A stretch of 64,000 bases of DNA from assembly GCF_000204055.1 (NCBI RefSeq), contig NW_006768770.1, positions 2,193,837-2,257,836 of the forward strand, written 5' to 3'. Position 1 is the stretch's first letter, and every line of letters begins with the position of its first letter. The notes under the pieces are model-generated. The model did no database searches, had not been told where the DNA came from, and was given only the letters and a program-made list of their open reading frames with translations. Below, piece by piece: positions 36,934 through 50,550 of this stretch. Source of the stretch: Melampsora larici-populina 98AG31 (Eukaryota > Basidiomycota > Pucciniomycetes > Pucciniales > Melampsoraceae). A program made the translations under genes and the position numbers.

Positions 36934-39440
36934 ATGGGCAGACACAGCCCTCGGCGACCTTCATTATCAAACGATTCATTATTGCCAGTTTCTAAGAAAA
37001 AGACAACTACGACCTCCTCACCTGCCAAAAGTAACTCAACCTCACGCGATCGTCCTAGCTCGAGGCAACAGGCTACACCTTTTCAGAATCGAAAGGATCC
37101 CACACAATCTCACGGTATCTCACTACGAGGCCTTAGAACGCTCAGCCGGCCACAGATCAGGAAAGCCATCTCACCAGGTTTGTCAAGCTTAGCTTTCATT
37201 CGTAGCTCAGTTTCTAAGAAAAAGTGATATCGATCTGACTTTCCAAATTCAATATTATTCAATTTAAAGCGGATGCTCCCGATGGACATTCTCTCAAGCC
37301 ACCCTCATCGTATACCTTACATGACGAGGAAGTGATCAAGCCAAGTGCCTCCAACATGTCTACTACCAAACGACGCTTGCCGGCAATAAAATCTCTAACC
37401 CCGCAACAATCTAGCGAAAAATCAGCTGTTCCTCAATCTACAAACCGGACCGGTCCTCTAAGGCCTCCCGGCCAATTGAATTCAAACCTCCGGCATCCAT
37501 CCGCCCCTCTATCAATTTCCAAACAAAGGAACACGGAACCTCCTCCTAAATCTTTTCCATCTCAAACACCAATTCGTAGAGTCAGCGGGAGAAAAGTCAT
37601 ACCTGGAACGACTTCACAAGATTCGGGTCTAGCAAAACATCGACATGTTTCGCCTACCGCTGTCACCCAAAAGAGTACTCATAAAAGTCGCCTGCCTATC
37701 GCTACTCCCACAACCACAGTCAAGACAAATGCGACTAGTTCTGCTCGAGTTCGCACCTCTATCTCAGCTGTCGATCTGTCTTCTCATCAGCCACATGGCC
37801 TTCAAAAAGAGTTGACTACTAGCAGCGAGAGCCACTCAGACTCTTCTAAAAGCACTACAAGTTCAAGTAATATTCCTAGGAGGTCTTCCGTCAACGGCGC
37901 GTTGAATGGAAATCCGGAAGACTTACCACGATCCTCCTCGTCGAGCTCTCTTGTTCGAACCACACGAAGGAAAAAGCCGCATAGCCCAACTGATAGTGAA
38001 TCTTCAATGAGTGAATCTACGAAAATCAATAATTCTCTAGCTTTTGATGAGGAAGCAAATGAGATTGCAGAGTCAAAGAAAGCCACTCAATCTATAGGGA
38101 TCATTCTATCTCCTGTTGCTGAAGAATTACCTCGCCGTCCGATGACTAGAGCAAGATCCAAACATCTTCTTGGATACGATAACCGACCGCCGTTAGAGGC
38201 CTCCAAAGATGTCCCTAGTGTACGAAGGCGTCCTTCTCGTGTGATGGAATTAGCTCAGTCTTTCGAAGATCCGACGGTAAATTCAGGCACATCCAGAACT
38301 CCTTCAATCACCAATGTTTTATCATCATCCAATATGGGGTATACTCCCAATCGCAAGAGCAGCGGCGCATTTAGCTCTGCTTCTACAGCCTCACCTCACT
38401 CTCCTAATATAATGGCTCTGGCTGCTACGCTCAGTAAACAACACGTTCAACGTGATCGCCAAAGTCGTGTTCGATCGTCTATCTCGGATATGTTACGCTA
38501 CTCAACTATGTCAACCCTTGGTACCTTGAGATGGGAGGATGGCGCTGGTGATGGATTGTTGACAGACGATAACGAAACTGAAGCTATGGTAGCAGATATC
38601 TCACTGGTAGAATCTACACCTGTTCGACCTGAAACTGAGAAAGCTGCCTTAGCTCTTGCTACAGCTCGATCCAATTTCCTTATAGTAGCCAAGGAGGATG
38701 AGAGTTTGAAGATGTCAGGATATGATCACAATGCGATGAGCTCTCCATCAATCAGTTTGAATCATCGTGGAAGGTTATCGGCCAATTATTCCCCTTCTCC
38801 TCTTGCAAATGCTACTCAAGCTAGTCATGACCCTTTTAATCAAAATGTCAAGCCTTCTTCGCTCTCTAAATTCAACGGACTTGTGGCTCAGGAAGCCCAA
38901 CTCGCCTTCCTATCTGCTGAACTTGAAGCATATCAAACTCGGGAAGCTGAATTACAAAGACAACTACAACAAGCTCAAACTTTGAACCAAGCCCATTCAG
39001 CTGAAGAAAAAGATCCAGAAAGAGAAATACTTTTGGTAGAAGAGATGACTCGATTAGAAGATGAAATTCATAATATGACAGAAGTTAATATCGATTTAGA
39101 AAACCATGTGGATAGAGTAAATTTTGAAAATGAAGAATTAAAATCAAAAGAAGAATTGATGAGAAAGGAGATTGACGGATTGAAAGAAAATTTGAAAGAA
39201 TTAAAGAAAGTTGAAACCATTCAAGAAAGAAGAACAAGGAAGACTGAAGAGGTTCCTCAACTTCCAATACCTCTGATCTCCTTACAAATCCAAAAGGCTC
39301 AAGAGAGTGAAAGGGTCTACTTGAATGAAACCCAAAGTGAGATTGAGATTATCAAGTCTCAATTAATGACACTTAACCTTATCAAACTATCACTGTCATT
39401 ACAAGATTCAATTGCAGAAGAATTAGATAACGCAGTATGA
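36934..39440 (+). CDS. Ser/Thr-rich protein with C-terminal coiled coil (804 aa), unrecognised
   Basis: Two exons (36934-37177 and 37270-39440) join in frame through a GT-AG intron to 804 aa; the intron phase agrees on both sides. I do not recognise the family. The first 600 residues are basic and rich in Ser, Thr, Pro and Arg, with RRPSL, RRSS and SSSSSS patches, so the region is probably disordered and a target for kinases. A conserved-looking island is RSSISDMLRYSTMSTLGTLRWEDG near residue 460. From about residue 610 to the end the sequence is a likely long coiled coil (Glu/Leu/Lys heptads, AQLAFLSAELEAYQTREAELQRQLQQ onwards). The architecture resembles cytoskeleton- or microtubule-associated proteins, but that is only inference. 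Another exon upstream of 36934 is possible. Confidence 0.75.
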
Positions 39441-42400
39441 TTTGAAGATATATCAGATCAAGGACATATAACGGTCACTCAAGGACCAATCGATTCAATA
39501 TTCTATTATTTTTTCTTTTTCTCGCATTAGGTCTCTTGATTTCGAGTATAGCAAAAAAAGGATCGAAAACTACGGTTTTGAAATGACCAGAGCTTTAATG
39601 AAATTGATGAACAAATCAAAATCATCAAGATTTTGAAATAATAATGAACATAATGATGGTTACTTTTTGACACATATTTTAGATTTTTCTTTTTTTCAAA
39701 TTTCACAAATGTTGTAATAATTTTTTGAAATCTTGTGTATTAACTTTCTGAATAAAATTTAATGATTCTTTTGGTTGGTGAAAAGCGGTTTCAAGGAATA
39801 CTTGGTTTTGGGTATGAATCATCTTTCAATTGTCAGATTGAAGGTTGTGTGCTTGGTCTTTAGATATCAGTAGATGATCAACAACATAATGCATAAGATG
39901 ACAGCAGATGAAAAGGTTTTTTGGATGAGACAACCCCTGAGAAGAGTATAGACAGATTAGCGTAGCACAAGAGAAAGTGGAAGAGATGTGTCTGGCACTG
40001 GCATTGCAATGGTCTCATAGTAAGGATGAAGATGACAAGTAGGGAAAATCTTCAAACTAGATATGTTGGCTGAAAGTCAGGTGAATTATAGGTTTTAGAA
40101 ACCACAGAAAATATGATCACCACAAAATAACTCTTGAGACCAAGTTATTCAAATCATCAATTGGAGCAGCAGATAAAAGCACTCTCCAAGAAGATAAGCA
40201 GGGTTTGTGGGACTCATCTGGATCACTAACATCCAAAACTTTGGTTACAGAAGGGCCCAATAGGAAGGAAGGTGAGATCAATATGTATTTTCAGGCATCT
40301 TGGTCTTGAATTGTTTCACATCCATCACATACATTCCTTGTGGGTGATATTGAGTGATTCTTACTCTCCATGGGCTCAAAGCACGTCTCATTTCCAAAAT
40401 AATCATCTTCAAGGCATATTATTGACTTGACCTGATACCTTTCTGTAGAGGCAATTTTCCAAGCTACTCTTCTCTTATGATGATTTTCCACATCACTCAG
40501 AAATCCACCAAAACTGATATACATTTTTTTTGATTCATGTAATTGAGTAATACAGTTCCACCAAACATATCAGAAAATTCAACACTTTTTCTCTGTGAAA
40601 CTTTATCCACACACTTAAGACCTGGTGAATGTTATACTTTTGCAACTGCAGGAGGTCCCCCCTGATATTCTCTCTATCCAACTGCTATAGAGATAACAGC
40701 TCTGTTACCCCCTTCAAATTATCAACAGAGTCTTCATGAATGATGGCGGGTCCAAACATAGCTTTCAAGGATCTTTCACTCAAAATTGGGTCATTGTACT
40801 TCCTAAATAGACTGTATTTATCCATGTACTTAATCAATGAGTACTCGGATCTTTTCCAGCTATTGAATCTATCTTGTAAAGCACTACAACAGCAAATGAG
40901 GACAAAGTTTGAATGTGATCCCATTGTCCCTTGGTTAGATTTCTGATGAGGAGAGAGTAAATCATTGGAAGAGGACAAGAAGGCTTGCTTGACTCCATAT
41001 TTTCACTGTCTGGAGGAATTTTTTTACTACTCAAAGATACTACTTCAATCTCAAATCTTCTTGAACACTGCTTTTCAAATTGTATGCACAGCTTATTTGT
41101 TCTCTCATGATGTAAACTGTTTATCTCTGTTCTGTTTGCTGACCCATGTTTAACTACATCACCTGATAGATTTTTTTTGTGGTGAGGTCCTTAACTGAAC
41201 CTCCATCTTCACTGATGGTTTGAGGATTTTTTGATATCTCCTTGATACCATCAATTGTGATGTGATTTTTCTTTGAGGCCTTAATTATAAAGCCCTGTAT
41301 ATCTTGAAGGGATCCCAGTGGTTTAGAGCGTCTTTTTCTGTGTGCTTCTGAGATAAATACTTCACTTCTCATGTTGAAAACATGGTCCCTTGTTGGAAAG
41401 GTTTGCAATCAACTATGATCAGCACCCCTGTTTCAAAATGATTTCTTGAGGGTACCTTGAGATTACCTTCAACAGAATGTTCACCTTCTTCCGTTGTGTC
41501 ACTGTGATGATGTGCTGTATCTAGAATATCTTCAATTGTTCTTGTGTCAGAACCATGGCACCAATGTCATTGTAATCCCTGTTCACTTCTATCAACTTTG
41601 AAGCTTCATCCAAGCCATTCCAGTTGGATGTGAAGCAGTGGATGGTGTAGAGGTGTACATGCAACAAGGATAAAACTGAGATTAACCTTCTAAATTGGCT
41701 TTGCATACTACTCTAATCTGCAGGCTGGGTCTGACTGGATCTTCTGAAGGAAACTTTGATCATTGTAAAGAATGTGGCCAAATTCAGGGGTTTGAAACAA
41801 CAATGGAATTTTGTGGGTCTATTGAATCCAGAGACATGAGATCACAAGCTTCAATATTATCCATAGATTATCCATAGACTTGTTCTGGAGCAAAGGTCAA
41901 GGTTCTTGTTTGTTTCTGTTGAATTTATGTCTCGAGTTTGTCTCAGTTGCTCCCTGTCAAACTTGTAAATACATAATCTGTCCACAATTCTTACCTGCGG
42001 ATTTTTTCTGACCAGCAAATATCAGGACATCACTGTTGCGTATTCATCAACATCTTGGGATATAATCTGAGAAGTACATAAAAGTACATATTTCTCACTT
42101 GTCTAGCTATAGTACAGATAATAATTGATCCAGCTTTTTGATTGTGAAGGATGATTTGCCTATTCTTGGTCTGATCAACTTGAACCATCCTGAATGGATG
42201 ATTTATGATGAACAATTTTATATACTTTCACAAAGCCTGATAACGATTCCTTGACATTTCGCATGAGTTTTTGCTGGTGAAAGTCTTCAGGCTTTTTGAA
42301 ATCATCTATATCAAGAAGGTATGGTCAAAATATCAAAGGGCCTTCAAAGCTCACTTTCAGTGACTGAAACCAAACTTCTAAGCGTATAAAGCATACCAAA

Positions 42401-43151
42401 ACAAGGCCAAGTCTCGTTCCTCGTAGAATTGGACTCAAGTTAACAGTTCTACTGGCTTCCAGACTTATCCTTCAATTATTTGTAGTCCTCGTTGAACCTT
42501 GATATCTCAAGAAGATTTAAAGATCAAGTTGAATGGATTATCTCCTGACAACAATGTTTCAGTTACTTGCAGCAGACACCTAAATTTTCTTCAAACGTCT
42601 TATCAAGAAGATCTTAGCCCAATTGTAAGATCTCAAAGATGAATAGAGAGGGCTATGGACCATAACGGATGCTGATCGTGATGGCAGTAACCCTTTCAGA
42701 CTTCCTGAAAAGGGGAACACAACGGAGTGGAAATTTGTGTACAGCAAGATGTCGTGATCTCAAGTATCCATTATGATGGAGGAAGTTCTGAAAATCCTTC
42801 TACCCAAGCTGGAGAAAGGTCAGCTGTGCCTGCAAGAAAGGGGTCTTCCGATTGGATGTAGGCATTGGGAAAATGAGGAAAGAAGAATGGGAAGGCTTTG
42901 TGATGGTCTGGAAGGAGAGGACAAAAGTTCAAAACTAAGCTTAAGGGATGACAGATTCGATTACATATGATTTCAAATTTAGGTCTAAGTTTTGAATCTT
43001 CTAGAATTTCATCATCATCAAAAGTTTTCCTTTAACTTTCTTCACGAAACACCAATCGATACTTCACTTTACCATCTTACTATCTTAAAACCTTCACTTC
43101 ACTCTATACATCTCAATCGATTATCTGTCTGATCTCTTACCTTCTATCATC
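39441..43151. other. Intergenic region, no supported gene
   Basis: No spliced chain or domain could be built. Minus-strand frames at 41408-41154, 40978-40685 and 40524-40291 have protein-like composition (for example KYMDKYSLFRKYNDPILSERS) and could be broken parts of an old mobile element. The last 150 bp before 43152 are C/T- and A-rich, as expected for the importin alpha promoter. Confidence 0.5.
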
Positions 43152-45440
43152 ATGTCAGCCCCTGCTCACCGTCAAGGCAACTACAAAAACAAAAAGTAAG
43201 CTCGATTTATCTATATCAACTTGTCTGAAACTTCAACTTCAACTTCAATTCACTTACCTTTACATTTGATTTGTTTTAGTCTCTTCAAAGGTGATGAACT
43301 TCGAAGAAGAAGAGAAGAACAACAAGTGGAGATTCGAAAAGCTAAACGAGATGAAACTGTTGCTAAACGTAGGAATTATCAAGTCGATGCTTCTGGTCCC
43401 GATTCTGAGTTAGTCATTTAGATTTCTTTATCACTCATCTTTTGCTTCTATCATCTCTAGTTGTCTCTCCTTTGATTATTTCCCGTGATTGACGCGCGAA
43501 AAAACTTTGATTGTTTGCTTCTTTCCACAGTGATGAAAGTGTTGCCACTGCACTCGACTCTCAGGTCAGATAAGCATTCTTTATCCTCATACTTCCATCA
43601 GACTTCCTGAACTTACTATGATTTCGGTTTTGCTTTGATAGCTCCAGGAACAACTTCCGATAATGATTCAGGGTGTATTCTCTGATACGGTTGATCTCCA
43701 ACTTGATGCTACGACTAAATTCCGTAAATTGTTGTCCAAAGAGCGAAACCCACCCATTGAAAAAGTCATTGAATGTGGTGTGGTGGCTCGTTTTGTTGAA
43801 TTCTTACGCAGCCCTCACTCTATGATCCAAGTAAGTCAATTTCATCCCCTTAGATCTCGATTGAACGGTCTTCAGATCACTGATCCCTTGTTCTCATTCC
43901 CTTTGTAGTTTGAAGCAGCTTGGGCTCTTACCAACATTGCTTCCGGAACATCGGACCATACAACTGTGGTCATGGAAGCAGGAGCCGTTCCAATCTTCAT
44001 CGAATTGTTATCTTCACCTGTACCAGATGTACGAGAACAGGCTGTTTGGGCCTTAGGAAACATTGCTGGTGATAGTCCTAAATGCCGAGATTACGTACTC
44101 TCTCAAGGAGCACTTCGACCTCTCTTGGCATTACTCAATGAGAATCATAAATTGAGTATGCTCAGAAACGCGACTTGGACTCTTTCAAACTTTTGTCGTG
44201 GTAAAAACCCTCAACCCAACTGGGATGCGGTTAGTAACAATCGATTCAAATCCAATCTATTCATTGAGAGGTTATCCGATGCACTGGACGCCTGTGCTTC
44301 ACTCTATATACTGACGCTTCCATTTCTTGTGGGTTTTGTGGATTGGATTAGATCTGCCCTGCTCTTACAGTCTTGACAAAACTGATCTACTCAATGGACG
44401 AAGAGGTCTTGATCGATGCTTGTTGGGCTATCTCTTATCTTTCAGATGGATCAAATGATAAGATTCAAACCGTCATCGAATCAGGAGTTGTACGACGCTT
44501 AGTAGATCTACTGATGTGAGCATCCCGAAGAATAGAGAACCACTTCAACCTTTTGGAGTGCTAATGTCTTTGATTTGATATTTTTTTCCAAAAAGGCATT
44601 CTTCGACTGCTGTTCAAACACCTGCGCTTCGATCGGTTGGTAATATCGTGACTGGTGATGACCTCCAAACTCAAGTTGTTATCGCCTCAGGTGCTCTACC
44701 TGCACTTCTGTCGCTCTTATCCTCCTCAAAGGATGGGATTCGAAAAGAAGCTTGTTGGACAATCTCCAACATCACTGCTGGATCTCCTCTCCAGATCCAA
44801 GCTGTTATCGAAGCCAACATCATTCCACCTCTCATCAACATCTTACAAAATGCCGACTTCAAGACTAAGAAGGAAGCCGCATGGGCCATCTCGAATGCTA
44901 CCAGTGGTGGATTACAAGACCCTCAACAAATTCGTTATCTCGTCACTCAAGGTTGTATTAAACCTTTGTGTGACTTATTAAAAGCACTTGATAATAAGAT
45001 CATCCAAGTCGCTTTAGATGGATTAGACAACATTTTGAAAGTAGGTGAAGCGGATAAAGAAATCAACAACGGAATGAATATCTATGCTACCTTTATCGAA
45101 GAAGCTGGAGGCATGCATACCATCCATAACTTACAGCATCATGAAAACTTGGAGATCTACAAGAAATGTTTCTTCATTATGGATAAAGTGAGTTGATTCT
45201 TAGGATCTTGATTATTTTTCTGATGAGAACATTTGACTAATTGATATCTTTTTACAGTACTATGCTGATGAAGAAGGAGAAGAGAGTGGAGTTAATGCAC
45301 CACAAGTGGATGAAACTGGTACATTTGCATTTCAAACTGATGCAGCAGCAGCGCCACAAGGTGGATTTTCATTTGGAATGGCACCTAGTGGTGAAATTAA
45401 CCAAGAAGCAGAAATCAGTACTGATCAAAGTATGTCATGA
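43152..45440 (+). CDS. SRP1: Importin subunit alpha (karyopherin alpha), 551 aa
   Basis: Eight exons (43152-43195, 43280-43408, 43531-43564, 43642-43830, 43909-44229, 44352-44515, 44596-45187, 45258-45440) join in frame to 551 aa. The protein binds nuclear localisation signals and links them to importin beta for entry through the nuclear pore. The N-terminus has the importin-beta-binding domain ([29 protein letters not shown], about residues 15-45). Armadillo repeats follow, with the NLS-binding W-x3-N motifs WALTN, WALGN, WTLSN, WTISN and WAISN. The acidic C-terminus ([11 protein letters not shown]) is the export-factor-binding tail found in the family. Length and intron-rich structure are normal for a basidiomycete orthologue. 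Only one copy is in the window. Confidence 0.97.
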
Positions 45441-46065
45441 TGATGATAATGAAAAATAAAACCCGATTATGATTTTTGGTTTTTTTTAAAAAAAAATGTG
45501 TCTTGTGTATGGAATTATATATGATGGATGATTCTTATTTGGGATTTGAAGCTTTGATTTGATTTTTCCTTTTGACCCGAGACTCATGATTAAAAGCTAC
45601 AGTATTGATTTTGATTTGGGTTTTGTCCTCTTGGTTCACTTTTCTCTCTTTTTTTCTCTGTTTTGATTTTATCAGAATCTCTATATAACAAGAGATTCAT
45701 AACATTCAAAGAAAAGAAAAAGATTTGCCCAAGATATATTCTACAAAAAAAAACTTTCTTAAACTTAACTTTTCTCATGTTTTTTGATCATTATAATACA
45801 TTTTCTTTAAGTTTGCATGCTTTTACTTTTTCCGCTTTTTGAAATTTGAAGATTCCTTTTTTGTGAACTAGGTATGTATTTGAAGTGAGGATGGCAGTGG
45901 AAGGGTTGAAAATGGATTTGTATCAAATTTCAAGTTCAAGTGAGGATATGAAAGTGGTTTTTCAAAGTTTGGTTTTTGGGGGTTCAAAAAAGCCAAACTG
46001 ACCAAGTCACCTGAGCACACATGAGATCCAACAGTAGTGCTAACTTAATGAAAGTCCCAAACAAT

Positions 46066-46268
46066 AAGGGTACACAAACATTACAACCCATTTGAAAAAC
46101 CCATTTAAGAAAAAATATAAAAACCCATTCAAAAAAATATTTTTTTGAACAGAAAATTCCAGAGGGACCCAATTTATTTTTCTGTTCAAAAAAATAATTT
46201 TTTAAATGGGTTTTTCTATTTTTTCTCAAATGGGTTTTTCAAATGGGTTGTAATGTTTGTGTACCCTT
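46066..46268. mobile_element. Hairpin MITE, 203 bp, nearly all inverted repeat
   Basis: Left arm AAGGGTACACAAACATTACA and the inverted right end are identical, and pairing continues with few mismatches for about 90 bp on each side through repeated AACCCATTT words, leaving a short centre near 46150. The 3-bp flank AAT is repeated at 46063-46065 and 46269-46271. Confidence 0.83.
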
Positions 46269-47349
46269 AATGTCTCTGCGATTGGTGGGGCTTGTGTTGA
46301 GCTAGACAGTAGTGATGTGAGTTTTGTGAGGGGTCAGTAACTATTGGGCTGTCTCTTCACTAAAGAGATGAAGTGCTGACAAAAAGATAATATCTTCTTG
46401 GTACACCCAAGTGAAGACTGCAGTTAGTTGACCTCTAAAGAGAGGATTTGAAGCCAGTAAAATGGCTGTTGAGTTTACCTGGAGCTGGCAGTACTTTATA
46501 CTCTGGGAATTCAGAGGTGCTGTGGGGTATTTTAGACTCTTTAACAAGGTGCCCTTTGTGAATTCCAAGCTTGTTCTGTTGACTATTGATCCCACAAGCT
46601 CAGAACACCACTTGAGGTTTTACAAATACCCAGACAAAAAGTAGAACTTTAATTGATACTACTGACCAAAGGCACAACATGGTAAGGTACTTCCACTGTA
46701 GGCGGGAGGGCAAGCATATTCTAGGTGCACATGTAAAGATTACATATATCCCAGAGTCAAAGAGAAGAGAGGTGCAACAGACGGTAGCAAAACTTTTCCC
46801 GCCTTCCAATGACCTCTAGCTCCCTGCACCTAGTTGATTACACAGCATTGAAGAGATCTTTGAAGTTTTAGTAGCACAAAGTCTTTTAATTTTTTGCAGA
46901 GATCAAGTATCTGATCAAACCCAAGCCAAACAGATATCATTACTACCCAAATACATAAATGGGCAACACTGATAAGATCTTCCCAAACTTTGAAACTATA
47001 TGGAAGTTGGAACAAGGTTTGGACAAACAGGAATAGAAGTAAGTGGAGGGAAGGTTTAGTTACAATTCTGAAATGAGATCAAGAAAGTTCCAAAAGACAT
47101 TCAACAAGGATCAATCTGTAAGGACATGTAGCACAGCAGGAAATGGGTAGATTTTTTTTGTACATACAGCTGTAAAAGTTGTAAATGGTCTTTTGTCCTC
47201 TAAGATTTCAATTTCTTTTGTTAGCTCATCAAGTTAGAATCAACAAAACACTATTATCTTTTTCTATCCTAATTTCAGTCTGATATCTATTAGCAACAAA
47301 AGAAATTATTTTTTATCACTCACTGCCCCCCAAAAGGGTTGAGATATTA

Positions 47350-47509
47350 GTGGCTCTCAAACCTGCCCCGGTTTTCAAAAAACCCAGTTGACCCAGTTGT
47401 TTTTTGGCAGTAACTTTGTGTATCAAGTTGACATTTGTTGACAGCTCCCAGCCAAAAATTCCACTGGGGCAACCGGGTTTTTTGAAACTGGGTCAGGTTT
47501 GAGAGCCAC
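47350..47509. mobile_element. TA-flanked MITE, 160 bp
   Basis: Terminal inverted repeats start GTGGCTCTCAAACCTG at both ends, and TA flanks are at 47348-47349 and 47510-47511, fitting a Tc1/mariner-type MITE. A diverged relative is at about 9346-9500. Confidence 0.75.
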
Positions 47510-50355
47510 TATTGTATTAGTTATAAATTTGTGGTTTTGGCCCCTCAGGGCCAGAGTTGTTCCAGGTAATTCAGGTCTCAGGACCGTAGCATATTTTGAA
47601 TTCTCAATTCATTTCAAAAGACATAACTAGAAAGACCCACATGAGCCAATACTATTCTATATACTTTAAAAATCCTGGATATCAAGAAGTCTCCTTTTTC
47701 TTTTATTTCTCTTATGAAAACCAAGATATATTTCTCTATGTATGTACTCTTTATCTAATACAACCCATCCTATTCAAAATCCCAACAATCACACTTAAAC
47801 ACCTAAATCAAGATGAATCTAAAGAATTCCAGTCACAAATAGACAAGACAGTTAGAAGAGATAATGAAAAGGAGAAAGGGAAGGAAGTAGAATGAAGAAT
47901 AGAAGAAGAGGAGGGAGTAGAAGTGGAAGGTAACCTGTTGTGTTGTGTTGTGTGCCAAAGTGCAATGTGGCAACATGTAAGATAATCACAAGGACAATGC
48001 TGGGCCGCTGGGCTGCATTTCTGGAAACGGGGGGTTGAGCCGCATTGCAGCACTTATTTTTTGGCCCCAAAAGATGCAATGAAGAGGGCAATGAGATTAT
48101 CTGCTGCAATGTGTGACGCACAACATCTGCAACAGTGAAAATGGTGGTTGGATGCCGCTCAAGGATCAGTGGAGTTTTGTTTGTATTGTATGATCTGTTG
48201 CTCCATGTGTTGATCCAAAAGAAATAGAAACAATAAAAAATATGGAATATGAAAACCCATCCTAAGTTCCTGTCAACAAGCGTACTCAAGTGATGAGTAG
48301 GGAGTTGATGAGAATATCTCAAATCAGAGATTTTAATTGTAGTCACAATTCCGGAACTCAACAATCTAAAGAAGAAGGATACGAATGAAATTGGCACATG
48401 GCTGATACTAACCAGATAGGTTTAAAGTTAAGTTTTAAAGGTAGCTGGAATATTCTGGACACAGTGATGATTAAAGTAAACTAATTGTTTAGATTGATTG
48501 GTAGTAAAAAGGAATGCAGAAAAAGCATAAAAGAGAGAAAACAACAAGGGTTTCATACCCTTTTCAACAAAGCATCACAAACAACCAAGACTAGTATGAA
48601 CTCCACTCGATTCCGGATATCCATCATTCTGTAACTTGTATATTCAAATAGATGCGTCATAGAATGAATCTGTTCAAACACGTAAGCATAATCCCATAAT
48701 CAACTCCATCAATCACACTGTCAATCCGTAACTGTTCTCAGACTGTCGGAATAACATTTCCCAAGTGTTGAGTCCAGTTTAGTTTTAGATGTAATAATCC
48801 TCGAAAAGGGTTCCCAATCCCAATCAAGTATTATAACTGAGAACTGCTACATATTTCAGGAGATCATAACTTTGTTAATTAATTCATGATCACTTTTCCC
48901 AGGTTTTTGATTATTAATTAAAAGAATGTATGAATGAAATAGGTAAAAAAGAGAAGAATAGAAAGTATGAAATATGACTAAAAGAAAATATAATTCTGAA
49001 ATAAAGTGAAAGATAGAAAAATATAAAAGCTTTTATTTGTAATACGGTCTTGACTAATATGTCATTTGACATTTTGTTGAAGGTGTGACATATTATATGT
49101 CAGCTAGAGGATAAGTACTTAGCTAACTTATGCCCTGGCTGACAGTTCCACCTTTTACATTCCTGCCATCACAAGCCTCAATTGCTTTGTTCACCTTGGT
49201 ATACTTAAGTGCTAAAGGTACACCTTGCCTGATCCAAATCCTCAAATGTACACAACACATGATGGTTTTTTGGCACAAGGGAAACACAATTGGAGCTGAA
49301 GATATTTGCAGCAGCCAAGAAAGTCCTTTTGACTGTGGCCAAACGGGCTGGGAGACTCATATAGTCTTGAGCCAGAGAAGCCAGGATCAGAAAGGCCATA
49401 CAGTTCACCTGAGGGTATTGTGACATATAAATGCAATGGCCAAATGATTGTGATTTGTGCTTCAAACAAAAGAAGCAAATACCTTCCACCATGGGAGAAT
49501 GGCTTTACATTCCTGTGTGTTATCTGTGATAGCCATGGGATGTGATCCCTTCAAAAGGCAATGTGACTTGATGTGACCATCAACAAGGCAACCTAACTGT
49601 CAATAAGGAAGCGTATTGAGCAAGGAAACAAACATTTCACACATGATATATAACTGTTACAATTCAATTACATATGTTTGACATATGTAGGACAGCACCT
49701 GACAATTGTAATCAGAGTAAGACACAGCAAAAAGAACCACAAATCTGTGGCTAACAACTGCAAAAGGGCTGTTAAGGGTTGAAGGTTGATATGGACAGAT
49801 TGATTAGTTTAAAAACTGATGCAAACTTAATTGACATTGTAAAGGATGAGGACCAAAAAAGAAAAGACAAGATCAAGGGTTTATATACCTGTCAGCCCTG
49901 AGTACATGGACATGTACCCAAAACCAACTTGTAACATTAAAAACATTATATATAAGATTAATTACATATGAATACAATTTAGTAAAAGTATGTAACATGT
50001 AATAAAATATACCAAAGACACTTATTACATATACATGTACACTGAAAACAACATGTAATATGTGATAAAACATCATTCACACCTCATAACTAGGGCTGTG
50101 ACCCGGCCCTGGCCCCACCCGGCCTACTGTGCCCGCTGGTTTTCCAGAAGCAGACAGTACGCGCCCTGACACACCAAAACCTATTTAATAAGGGTCATAA
50201 AAGCCCTGTGAGCACCTGGGCGGCCCGGTCCGCCCCGGTGCCCGTCATTTCTTTTGCTGAATAATCTAAAAAATTGCCTTTTGAGTTAGGTCCCATGGCT
50301 CTCTCCAAGGTCTGAGTAGGCTGATATAAAGTTTATGTACAATTTTATACACCTA

Positions 50356-50549
50356 GAAGATTAGAAATAGAATAGCTACAATATAAAAGGCAATACTAAA
50401 TGTATTTCTAGGACTATGTACGTTATTAAAACCACATTCATATACAGAGACTCTTTCAGGATAGGGTCTACTTGGTGCTAGTAGGACATTTAGAAGAAGA
50501 AGAACTATTACTAGAAACAGAACAAAAAAATGAGAACTGTTATTGTCAT
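50356..50549 (-). pseudogene. nad3: Mitochondrial nad3 fragment (nuclear copy)
   Basis: Starting at the ATG 50549-50547 the frame reads into a run of seven T, where one extra base shifts it. The other frame then continues as LLLLNVLLAPSRPYPERVSVYECGFNNVH, a core block of complex I subunit 3. Similarity ends at FLIF near 50356, where DNA of the transposon arm begins, so the C-terminus is missing. It follows nad2 by one base, as in fungal mitochondrial genomes. Confidence 0.88.
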
Positions 50550-50550
50550 A

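Larger units (their letters stand above)
45441..50082. other. Intergenic region with MITEs, no gene
   Basis: The first 400 bp are T-rich 3' flank of importin alpha. Two MITEs are defined (46066-46268, 47350-47509). Near 49650-50070 the words ACATGTAAT/ATTACATGT recur, and the hAT element with mitochondrial cargo is inserted at the edge of this block. No coding frame with a recognisable domain was found. Confidence 0.55.
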
